Shown here: positions 43,993-51,181 of the stretch, in pieces | Layout: the number at the start of each line of letters is the position of its first letter | Numbering within the stretch: the first letter of the stretch is position 1 | From: Oerskovia merdavium | Lineage (GTDB): Bacteria > Actinomycetota > Actinomycetes > Actinomycetales > Cellulomonadaceae | Reading direction: 5' to 3' | Length of the DNA stretch: 64,000 nt | Assembly (NCBI RefSeq): GCF_014836755.1 | Contig: NZ_JACSQF010000004.1 | Coordinates: 1-64,000, forward strand | Notes under the pieces: model-generated | What the model was told of the DNA's origin: nothing | The model's database searches: none | What the model saw: only the letters and a program-made list of their open reading frames with translations | Translations under genes and position numbers: made by a program

Positions 43993-44020
43993 GGTCAGCG
44001 GTCAGCGGTCAGCGGTCAGA
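43993..44020. repeat. 7-bp tandem repeat overlapping LuxR stop
   Basis: GGTCAGC is repeated at 43993, 44000 and 44007, with GGTCAGA at 44014. On the minus strand the third unit contains the stop codon of the small LuxR-type gene, so repeat changes would alter its 3' end. Confidence 0.8.
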
Positions 44021-44257
44021 GACGCCGTTCGCCCGCGCCCACGCGACCGCCTCGGAGCGGGTCGAGACGCCGAGCTTGCGATAGATGCTGCGCAGCTGCG
44101 ACTTGACCGTGTTGCGCGTGACGAACAGACGCGCGGCGACCTGTTCGAGGGTCGCGTCCTCCGACAGGTTCGCGAGGACGACGAGCTCGCGCCGCGACAG
44201 CGCGACGTCCTCCTCGACCTGTGGTGGCTCGGGTGACACTCGCTCGGTGATGGACAT
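44009..44257 (-). CDS. Single-domain LuxR/GerE DNA-binding protein
   Basis: 82 aa from ATG 44257, which has GGAGG 6 nt upstream; a longer frame to 44293 lacks a binding site. It consists of little more than a LuxR HTH (LSRRELVVLANLSEDATLEQVAARLFVTRNTVKSQLRSIYRKLGV). No receiver or ligand domain is present, so activity may depend on expression level or on partner proteins. Lies downstream of, and in the same direction as, a two-component operon. Confidence 0.85.
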   Translation of the reverse strand: MSITERVSPEPPQVEEDVALSRRELVVLANLSEDATLEQVAARLFVTRNTVKSQLRSIYRKLGVSTRSEAVAWARANGVSDR

Positions 44258-44310
44258 GAATTCCTCCGCTCCGCCGGCCGCCCGCAAGTCCACGTCACGG
44301 TCGAGCCAGT

Positions 44311-44334
44311 GCTGTCTATATGGGAAGAGACAGC
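44311..44334. promoter_or_regulatory. Inverted repeat upstream of small LuxR gene
   Basis: GCTGTCT (44311-44317) and AGACAGC (44328-44334) enclose an AT-rich 10-bp centre (ATATGGGAAG). It lies about 55 bp upstream of the LuxR-type start and may be an operator overlapping its promoter. Confidence 0.4.
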
Positions 44335-44423
44335 CGGATCCGGGATCATGACGCGACTTTCCGTCATCTCGTCAGGAGAGCGCTCCGAGGAGGGGCGGAC
44401 GTCCGCACGAGGCACGAGGGAGG

Positions 44424-45089
44424 TCAGGTGGTGGCCGGGTCGTCGGGCAGGCCGGCGTCGTGACCGAGGATCGCCGCCTGCGTCCGGTTCGACACCCCCA
44501 GCTTGACCATGGCGTGCGTCAGGTGGGTCTTGACCGTCGGCTCGGCCATGAACAGGGCCCGCGCGATCTCGGCGTTGGACAGCCCCGTCGCGACCATCCC
44601 GACGACGTCCCGCTCCCGTTCGCTGAGCGTGCCCACCTTGGTCCGCGCCGCCGCCTGCCGGGTGCTCATGGCCGGGCCGAGCGAGTCCAGGAGGTGCCGA
44701 GTCACGGCCGGGGAGAGCATGGCCTCCCCGGCAGCGGCCGCACGGATCCCCTGGTGGACCTCGCTCACCGTGCTGTCCTTGAGCAGGTAGCCCGCGGCCC
44801 CGGCTCGCAGCGCCGGGACCACGTACTCGTCGTACTGGAAGTTCGTCAGGATGACGACCTGGACCTCGGGCGACGACCGTCGGATCTCGCGCGTCGCCTC
44901 GATGCCGTTCATGACGGGCATCTGCATGTCCATGAGCACGACGTCGGGACGGTGCGCGAGCACGACCTCGACACCCTGGCGACCGTTCTCCGCGGTCCCG
45001 ACGACGTCGAGGTCGTCCGCCGCGTCGACCAGGCTCACGATGCCCTCACGGAACAGGCGTTCGTCGTCGACGACCACGACCCGGATCAT
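44424..45089 (-). CDS. NarL/LuxR-type response regulator
   Basis: 221 aa. Receiver domain with Asp54 (VVLMDMQM) and the conserved Lys in YLLKD; HTH TLSERERDVVGMVATGLSNAEIARALFMAEPTVKTHLTHAMVKLG. The ATG overlaps the stop of the upstream kinase by 4 bp. Neighbours include the small LuxR protein downstream and a wall-anchored thioester protein upstream of the kinase. Confidence 0.94.
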   Translation of the reverse strand: MIRVVVVDDERLFREGIVSLVDAADDLDVVGTAENGRQGVEVVLAHRPDVVLMDMQMPVMNGIEATREIRRSSPEVQVVILTNFQYDEYVVPALRAGAAGYLLKDSTVSEVHQGIRAAAAGEAMLSPAVTRHLLDSLGPAMSTRQAAARTKVGTLSERERDVVGMVATGLSNAEIARALFMAEPTVKTHLTHAMVKLGVSNRTQAAILGHDAGLPDDPATT

Positions 45090-46192
45090 GAGGCCTCCTT
45101 CGGTAGCCGTGCCTCCACGTGAAACCCGCCGTCGGGCGTCGGGCCGATCGTGGAGGTCCCCCCGACGAGGGCGACCCGCTCGCGGATCCCCTGCAGCCCG
45201 TGCCCGCCGCTGGGCAGGTCGACCTCGGGGATGGCCGACGGCCCGTTCGCCACCGCGACCCGCAGCACGTCCCCCTCCTGGTGGATGCCCACGGTCGTGT
45301 CGGCGCCGGGAGCGTGCCGGACAGCGTTGGTCAAGGCCTCGCCCACGATGCGCACGGCCGTCCGCTCCGCCACGCCCGGGGGCTCTCCGGGCACGACGTC
45401 GGCTTCCACCTCGACCGGCTGCCCCACGGCCCGCGCCTCCGCGACCAGGACGGCGACGTCCCGGAACGACGGCTGCTCGATCACCGCCGGGCTCCCGTCG
45501 CGTCCGAGCAGGTGCAGCATGCTCCGCATCTCCTCGAGCGCCTCGCGCGCCGTGTCTCGGATCCGGTCCACGTCCTCGCGGACCTGCGGATCACCGACCC
45601 GGGTCTCCAGCAGGTTGCTCTGCAGCACGACGTAGCTGATCCGGTGGGCGACGACGTCGTGCATCTCCCGGGCGAGCCGCTCACGCTCGGTGGTCCGCAC
45701 CTGGGCCGCGAGCTGCTCTGCCGCTGCGGCGCTGCGGTCCCTGAGCGCGGCCGCCGCGACCCGCTCGGCGCGGCGGCTTCGACCGGCCAGCCACGGCCCC
45801 ACCAGCAGGAGGACGAGGACAGCGGCCACCGCGAGGTCAGACCGGCCGAACGCCAGCGGGGCGGCCGGGAGCACCAGGACTGCTCCCGCGACGACCCAGG
45901 CCCTCCCCCGTCGGGGCGTGAGCCGCTCTCCCGCGTCGAAGGCAGCGAGGATCGTGGCCGGGACCGGAGAGACCCACGACAGGAGAGCGGCGCCGACGAC
46001 CGCGGGTCCCGTGAGCGCGGGCCACAGGAGCAGGGATGCCCCGACGAGCTGGGCGACGAGCTCGACCCACAGCGGCGCACCCTGGGCGCCGACCACCGAG
46101 CGCGAGACCGCGACGGAGACGCCCGCGAGCGCAGCGAAGCCAGCGACCGCGGCGTCGCGCCGCGAGATCGACCCCCGAGCGGGCACCCGCAT
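45086..46192 (-). CDS. Sensor histidine kinase (HisKA_3 type)
   Basis: 368 aa. Membrane segments in residues 15-135, phospho-acceptor His178 in AREMHDVVAHRISYVVLQ, HATPase_c with EALTNAVRHAPG (N box) and GGHGLQGIRERVALVGG (G box). Cognate of the response regulator encoded immediately downstream. TAGCCT 6 nt before the ATG indicates a leaderless transcript. A strong terminator separates it from the adhesin gene upstream. Confidence 0.93.
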   Translation of the reverse strand: MRVPARGSISRRDAAVAGFAALAGVSVAVSRSVVGAQGAPLWVELVAQLVGASLLLWPALTGPAVVGAALLSWVSPVPATILAAFDAGERLTPRRGRAWVVAGAVLVLPAAPLAFGRSDLAVAAVLVLLLVGPWLAGRSRRAERVAAAALRDRSAAAAEQLAAQVRTTERERLAREMHDVVAHRISYVVLQSNLLETRVGDPQVREDVDRIRDTAREALEEMRSMLHLLGRDGSPAVIEQPSFRDVAVLVAEARAVGQPVEVEADVVPGEPPGVAERTAVRIVGEALTNAVRHAPGADTTVGIHQEGDVLRVAVANGPSAIPEVDLPSGGHGLQGIRERVALVGGTSTIGPTPDGGFHVEARLPKEAS

Positions 46193-46198
46193 GCTGCC

Positions 46199-46204
46199 AG
46201 GCTA
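46199..46204 (-). promoter_or_regulatory. Leaderless -10 element TAGCCT (kinase)
   Basis: On the minus strand TAGCCT ends 6 nt before the ATG at 46192, with no ribosome-binding site between them. Confidence 0.5.
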
Positions 46205-46314
46205 GCCACGAACGACCGGAGGGGCCGGTCGAGAAACCTTCGAGACCCTGTGGAGCGGCTGGGGCGTCACGCCCCGGGCCGGGACAGATCCGTCCGGTCG
46301 GCCGGCCAGCGGCA

Positions 46315-46344
46315 GGCCCCCCTCTCCTGATGGAGAGGGGGGCC
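46315..46344 (-). terminator. Terminator of thioester adhesin gene
   Basis: GGCCCCCCTCTCC (46315-46327) and GGAGAGGGGGGCC (46332-46344) form a perfect 13-bp stem with a TGAT loop, 21 bp downstream of the adhesin stop. Confidence 0.75.
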
Positions 46345-46365
46345 CGCGCACCGCACGCCAGGAGG

Positions 46366-48387
46366 TCAGCGCTCACCCGTCCGTGCCCGACGACGGCCGG
46401 CGAGCACGAGGCCCGTACCGGTCAGGACGATGAAGGCTCCTGCGGCGGCCAGCATGCCGACGTCCGCACCGGTCGATGCGAGGTTCGCAGCGTCCGTCCG
46501 CTGGATCGCCGCGGCCACCGGCACGGTGTCCGTCAGGCCCAGGTTCGTCGGGTCGGTCGAGGAGACCGTCACGACCGTGCCGTCCGTGCCGACCGTGATC
46601 GGGTCGACGGCGTCGACGGGCGTCACCGGGTCCGTCGGGTCCGTCGGGTCCACCGGGTCCGTCGGGTCGTCCGGGACGACCGGCGCCTCGGGCTCGTCGA
46701 CCAGGGAGATGCCGATCCAGTCCCAGGCGGTGGAGGGGCGGTCGAGCTCACCCAGGCCGATGAGCCAGTGCGGGAACTGCGCCGGCATCCACTGACCGTT
46801 CTCGTCGTAGGACCCCTCACCGTGGTTGTTGTGGTCGTTGCCCGTGTAGAAGTGCGGGCTGCCCTGCTCGGTCCCCTGGGCCGAGCCCCAGAGCTGGAAC
46901 TGCGGGAGCGACGAGACGTCGAGCCCGGCCGGGACGCGGACGAAGACCCGCTGGCCCGGGGTCACGGAGGAGACCTGGTTGCCGTTCGCGTCGACCAGGA
47001 CCACGCCTGCCGGGACGGCCGAGCCGTCCGCGGTGCGCAGCTCGACGTGGACGTCGCCGGTACCTCCGACGAGCGAGGCGGTGAAGCCGTAGTCGGTCGA
47101 GCCGTCGGTGTTCTTGACGTAGCCGTGCGAGACGAACCCGGGCTGCGGCATGACGACGTTCTCGCCGAGCCCCTGCTCGATGAGCCAGGCCGCGGTCTGC
47201 ATCGTCGCCATCCGGTCGCTCAGGTAGCCCTGGTCCCAGGTGCGCGTCCAGTCCTGCTGGAAGGTCTCGTCAGGGTTCTCGGGGATCGGCTGCGCGGTGA
47301 ACTGGTCGAGCGCCCTCTGGCTCAGAGTCACGTGGCCGGCGGCGTCGACGTCGAAGAACAGGCCCATGATGTCGTGGCCGGTCGAGAAGTACCAGACCGC
47401 GAACTGCGTCGCCTCGTAGGCGGTGTAGTCGGCGCGGCGGAGGTTCTGCTCCGCGACGGCCCGCTCGGCGTCGGCCAGGGTGATCCACCCGTTGTCGATG
47501 CTGTACTGGTAGTCGGCGATCGTGACGGTGTCGGGCACCGTCACCCCGGCCCGGTCGAACAGCCCCCGAGCGTCGGCACCGCGAGCGGCCAGGTCTGCCC
47601 CGCCCTTGTACCCGTTGACGAGCACGGTCTGCTGCGCCGAGGTGTTCTCCCAGTGGATGCCCTCGGCATCCGAGGAGACGGTCTCGTCGCCTGACCACAC
47701 GTGGTACCAGTAGTTCGCGATGTCGCGGTCGTAGACCATGTGGATCGTGCCGTCGTCGTCCGTGAGCGAGTGGTGCAGGATGTGCAGCTGGGGCTGGCCG
47801 TTCCACCCCGTCCAGTCCCGACCCGAGGTGACGTCGCCACCCTCCAGGAAGTACCAGTAGTCGCACGAGAAGCCGTTGTGGTAGCTGTCCTCCCAGTGCG
47901 GGTGGTAGTCGGCGTCGGGGTAGACGGGCGTCGACTGCAGCGTGCCGAAGGCGGACTCTGCGGCCGGCGGGGTGCCGGTCGCGGGCTCGGGTGCGGCCTC
48001 GGTCGTCTCGTCCGTCGCCTGCTCGACGACGTCGCTCTCCGTCGTGGTCTCGGCGCCGGGGTCCGCGACAGGTGTCTCGGCGACGGGTTCGTCCTCCTCG
48101 ACGGGGGCCCCGGGAGCCGGTGCCTCGGCGGCCGGGGTCTCTGCGGCCGCGGGTGCCTCGGGAGCCGGAGCGACCACCGGGTCGGCCGGCGTCGCGCTCT
48201 GCGTGCCGGGAACCGTGTCCGGTGCTCCCTGCTCGGCGGCGGGCTCCGTCGAGGGCCCGGGGTCGGTCGTGGTGGGGGTGCCGGCCTCGGGGACGTCGGT
48301 CCCGTCCGCGGCGAACGCGGCAGCTCCACCACCCAGCACGAGCGCGGCGGAGACAGCAGTGGTGGTGACGGTGCGAAGAACCTTCAT
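46366..48387 (-). CDS. Thioester-domain, wall-anchored surface protein (LAxTG)
   Basis: 673 aa. Signal peptide residues 1-27; residues 28-145 are a Pro/Glu/Ala/Thr linker; then a thioester-type (TQxA) domain with the protein's only cysteine seen, Cys175 in GFSCDYWYF, and the TQFAVWYF motif with Gln328. The 153-residue Cys-Gln spacing is close to known thioester adhesins. Later domains look like beta-sandwiches, followed by Asp/Pro/Thr repeats. LASTG at 636, a hydrophobic segment and an Arg-rich tail form a sortase E-type signal. Such proteins bind host or surface amines covalently. No sortase gene lies nearby. Confidence 0.85.
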   Translation of the reverse strand: MKVLRTVTTTAVSAALVLGGGAAAFAADGTDVPEAGTPTTTDPGPSTEPAAEQGAPDTVPGTQSATPADPVVAPAPEAPAAAETPAAEAPAPGAPVEEDEPVAETPVADPGAETTTESDVVEQATDETTEAAPEPATGTPPAAESAFGTLQSTPVYPDADYHPHWEDSYHNGFSCDYWYFLEGGDVTSGRDWTGWNGQPQLHILHHSLTDDDGTIHMVYDRDIANYWYHVWSGDETVSSDAEGIHWENTSAQQTVLVNGYKGGADLAARGADARGLFDRAGVTVPDTVTIADYQYSIDNGWITLADAERAVAEQNLRRADYTAYEATQFAVWYFSTGHDIMGLFFDVDAAGHVTLSQRALDQFTAQPIPENPDETFQQDWTRTWDQGYLSDRMATMQTAAWLIEQGLGENVVMPQPGFVSHGYVKNTDGSTDYGFTASLVGGTGDVHVELRTADGSAVPAGVVLVDANGNQVSSVTPGQRVFVRVPAGLDVSSLPQFQLWGSAQGTEQGSPHFYTGNDHNNHGEGSYDENGQWMPAQFPHWLIGLGELDRPSTAWDWIGISLVDEPEAPVVPDDPTDPVDPTDPTDPVTPVDAVDPITVGTDGTVVTVSSTDPTNLGLTDTVPVAAAIQRTDAANLASTGADVGMLAAAGAFIVLTGTGLVLAGRRRARTGER

Positions 48388-48542
48388 GATCGTCGAGCTC
48401 CTACGTGGGGGGTGTGTGCGCTGATCGCGCCCTGACCCCTCTACGTTCTCGTCCGACGGGGGGTCGCCGACTCACCCCTTCGGATCGACCGCCCTCGTCC
48501 GAACGTCTCGTCGTCCGGGCGTGGCTTCCCGGCCACGAGGCC

Positions 48543-49742
48543 TCAGGCCGCTGTGAGACGCAGTCCCCGCGCGACCGCGAGCAGGCAGCCCGCGCACAGC
48601 ACCGCGACGACGGCGAGGAGCACGGTGTACCCCGCGAGCGCCGTCGCACCGGCCAGGACCACGGGCAGCAGGAAGCCCACGTAGGACAGGCTGTAGTAGA
48701 CGCCCGTGAGTCCCGCGAGGTCGGTCGGGGTCGCGATGGCCTGGACCTCGATCAGGCCCGCGACCACGCAGATCCCGTACGCGGCCCCCAGCGTCACCGC
48801 CGCGACGCCGCCGAGCACGGGCGACAGGACAGCGCCGTTGGTCGCGGCGAGGACCATGCCGACCAGCATCAGGACCATGCCGACGACGATCGCGCGCCCG
48901 CCCGTGCGGGCGTTGATCCCCTTGACGAACGGCTGGACCGCGGCGCCCGTGCCCAGCGTCAGGACCGTCAGCAGCGTCGCGTACGCGAGCGACAGGTCGC
49001 CGGTCTGGTCGGACACGAGCTGCGGCATGACCGCGTAGGCGATCCCGGCGGCCCCGAAGATCCATGGCGCGGCAGGCACCACGACCCGCACGAACCGGCG
49101 GTGGTGCGCGACGGGGACCCGCAGGTCGGCGAGGAGCGACGTCGTCGAGCGATGCCCCCCGATGGTCTCGGTCGCGGTTGCGAGCAGCGCGAGGGCGAGC
49201 ACGCTCAGGACCACGTGACCCACGTAGGGCGTGATCGTGGGCCACGGCCCCCACTGGGCCAGCGCCCCCGATACCCCGGCCCCGACCCCGAACCCCAGGG
49301 TGAGCGAGAGGGACGGGCGCCGCGCACCCGCGGTCGCGTCGGCGACCAGGTCGAACGGCGCGCTCGACAGCTCCTTGACCCAGCTCGTGCCGACCGACAT
49401 CGCGACGCCCACGCTCAGGCCCGCGAGGAGCCGGCCCAGGCAGATGACGAGCTCGCTGCCGAAGCCCAGCGCCAGCAGGACGCTGGCCCCGATCCCGCCC
49501 AGGACCCCGACGACGGCGAGCGGCTTGCGCCCGTACCTGTCGGACAGCGGGCCGGCGACGAGCAGGCCGGGCACGAGCCCCACGACGTACATGCCGAGGA
49601 ACAGGTCGACCGTGACCACGGAGTAGTTCCCGAGGTCCTGGTACATGTGCAGGAGGGGCGTGAAGTGGTTGCCACCCCAGGCCATGACGACGAGGGCCGG
49701 TGCGACACGCAGCCAGCCGGGGAGCACGCGAAGGCGGTTCAT
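48543..49742 (-). CDS. MFS transporter
   Basis: 399 aa with 12 membrane segments. The loop 2-3 motif is GPLSDRYGRKPLAVVG; the first segment contains VVMAWGGNHFTPLL. Similar proteins follow GntR regulators in actinobacteria, often as exporters or uptake systems of unknown substrate. Second gene of a GntR-MFS operon with a 60-bp gap; GAGAAAGATC-type binding site (GAAAG) before the ATG. Confidence 0.9.
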   Translation of the reverse strand: MNRLRVLPGWLRVAPALVVMAWGGNHFTPLLHMYQDLGNYSVVTVDLFLGMYVVGLVPGLLVAGPLSDRYGRKPLAVVGVLGGIGASVLLALGFGSELVICLGRLLAGLSVGVAMSVGTSWVKELSSAPFDLVADATAGARRPSLSLTLGFGVGAGVSGALAQWGPWPTITPYVGHVVLSVLALALLATATETIGGHRSTTSLLADLRVPVAHHRRFVRVVVPAAPWIFGAAGIAYAVMPQLVSDQTGDLSLAYATLLTVLTLGTGAAVQPFVKGINARTGGRAIVVGMVLMLVGMVLAATNGAVLSPVLGGVAAVTLGAAYGICVVAGLIEVQAIATPTDLAGLTGVYYSLSYVGFLLPVVLAGATALAGYTVLLAVVAVLCAGCLLAVARGLRLTAA

Positions 49743-49802
49743 GATCTTTCTCGAGGGACGACGAAACGGGTGGAACGGGTCGTGCGGGTGGTCGGCGGGA
49801 CG

Positions 49803-50453
49803 TCAGCCGTAGTTGCCGCGCTGGACGTGCGCGCGCAGCGCGGCCTCGTAGGCGTCCGCGTCCCCGGCGCGGGCGAGCGCCGCGAGCTCGCGGTGGTCGG
49901 CCAGGAGGCGCGTGGGCGAGGTCGCGTCGCGTCGCACGGCGCGGTGCGTGAGGAGCTCGAGGCGCGGGCCGAGCTGCGTGAAGAGGTCCTCGATCACGTC
50001 GTTGTCCCCCGCCCGGATGACCCGGGAGTGGAACGCGAAGTCCGCCTGCGAGAACGCGAGCAGGTCGCCGTCGTGCTCGGCGACCACCTGCTGGGCGACG
50101 AGGTCGTCGAGGTCGCGCGCGACGCCGTCGGGCAGGGGGTGCCCACCCAGGGCGCGGATCGCGGACGACTCGAGCATGATCCTGACCGCCAGGAGGTCCG
50201 CGACCTCCTTGTCCGGGACCGAGGCGACCACCGCGCCGCGCTTGGGGAACAGCGTCAGCAGGCGGCACGTCTGGAGCTGGAGGAACGCCTCGCGGACCGG
50301 AGTGCGGCTGATGCCGAGCTCGTCGGCCACCTCGCCCTCCGTGAGGAGCGCCCCGGGCGCGATCTCCCCGGTGATGATCGAGGCGGACACCGCGGCGAAC
50401 GCACGCTCGACCGCGCTGGGGGCCAGATCCTCGGGCTTCTTGCGGGGCGACAT
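49803..50453 (-). CDS. GntR family regulator (FadR subgroup)
   Basis: 216 aa from ATG 50453 with GAAAG 1 nt upstream; the open frame extends to 50480 into the operator. Winged helix: AVERAFAAVSASIITGEIAPGALLTEGEVADELGISRTPVREAFLQLQ; FCD ligand domain with metal-type His/Asp residues in DFAFHSRVIRAG and LLADHRELAALARAGD. Probably represses itself and the following MFS gene through the perfect dyad upstream; an organic acid is the likely effector. Confidence 0.92.
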   Translation of the reverse strand: MSPRKKPEDLAPSAVERAFAAVSASIITGEIAPGALLTEGEVADELGISRTPVREAFLQLQTCRLLTLFPKRGAVVASVPDKEVADLLAVRIMLESSAIRALGGHPLPDGVARDLDDLVAQQVVAEHDGDLLAFSQADFAFHSRVIRAGDNDVIEDLFTQLGPRLELLTHRAVRRDATSPTRLLADHRELAALARAGDADAYEAALRAHVQRGNYG

Positions 50454-50466
50454 CTTTCGACGATAA

Positions 50467-50496
50467 CACCTTAGATGCAAGGGAGCATCTAAGGTG
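50467..50496. promoter_or_regulatory. GntR operator, 12-bp perfect inverted repeat
   Basis: CACCTTAGATGC (50467-50478) and GCATCTAAGGTG (50485-50496) are perfect inverted arms with a 6-bp centre, 14 bp upstream of the GntR start. This AT-richer segment stands out and fits autoregulation. Confidence 0.7.
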
Positions 50497-50597
50497 CTCG
50501 TGCAACGGAGTGGTCACGGTCCGCGCGCCGGTTCGCCCACCCCGGCCACGACGCATAGCCTCGTCCGACCAGCCGACCCCACCGGACGGAGCCTTCC

Positions 50598-51020
50598 GTG
50601 CAGAAGACCGGCAACGACCCCGACGAGTTCCTCGCGAACGTCCCCGAACGATTCCGCGCCGACGCCCTCCAGCTCGACGCCGCGATCTCGGAGGTGATGG
50701 CGGGCCGGTCCCGGGTCCTGTGGGAAGGGGTCTTCTGGGGCGGGACCGACCAGAAGATCATCGGGTACGGCGACCTGCTCCAGGCCCGCCCCCGCGGCGG
50801 GAGCGTCGAGTGGTTCGCGGTCGGGCTCGCCGTCCAGCAGAACTACCTCAGCGTGTACGTCAACGCCGTCGAGGACGGGCAGTACGTCGCCCAGAAGTAC
50901 GCCGAGACCCTGGGTCGCGCAAAGATCGGCAGCTCGAGCGTGGGGTTCAAGGCGCTCGCGGACATCGACCTCGAGGCGCTGCTGCGGCTCGTGCGGATCG
51001 CGCGCGACCAGACGGCGTAG
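50598..51020 (+). CDS. DUF1801-type protein
   Basis: 140 aa. Resembles DUF1801 proteins (EFLANVPERFRADALQLDAAISEVMAGRSRVLWEGVFWGG), with the alpha-beta core continuing to IGSSSVGFKALADIDLEALLRLV. Function unknown across the family. Starts at GTG 50598 with GGAG about 9 nt upstream. Three 22-bp repeats and palindromic repeat copy D follow it. Confidence 0.8.
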   Translation: MQKTGNDPDEFLANVPERFRADALQLDAAISEVMAGRSRVLWEGVFWGGTDQKIIGYGDLLQARPRGGSVEWFAVGLAVQQNYLSVYVNAVEDGQYVAQKYAETLGRAKIGSSSVGFKALADIDLEALLRLVRIARDQTA

Positions 51021-51026
51021 TGCGGA

Positions 51027-51092
51027 CCAGCCGGGCGCCAGGCGGGCACCAGCCGGGCCGCAGGCGGGCGCCAGCCGGGCCGCAGGCGGCCG
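51027..51092 (+). repeat. 22-bp tandem repeat (3 units)
   Basis: Three units of 22 bp at 51027, 51049 and 51071 share the pattern CCAGCCGGGCCGCAGGCGGG plus two bases. The last unit overlaps the start of palindromic repeat copy D. Confidence 0.85.
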
Positions 51093-51150
51093 AGAAGTGA
51101 GTAGATGCCCCCGGATCGCCGGATCCAGGGGCATCTACTCACTTCTCGGC
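51089..51150. repeat. 62-bp palindromic repeat, copy D
   Basis: Arms 51089-51111 and 51128-51150 are perfectly complementary (start GCCGAGAAGTGAGTAGATGC). After one C/A mismatch, GGATC (51113-51117) pairs with GATCC (51122-51126) under a 4-nt loop. It lies between the convergent DUF1801 and antiporter genes. Confidence 0.93.
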
Positions 51151-51181
51151 AAGGCCAGGGAGTCGTTTCTCGCCCCAGGAC

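Noticed and set aside
48481-48542. Terminator downstream of the MFS gene at 48543
   Set aside because: Only a 5-bp stem (CGTGG/CCACG) could be found, too weak to call.
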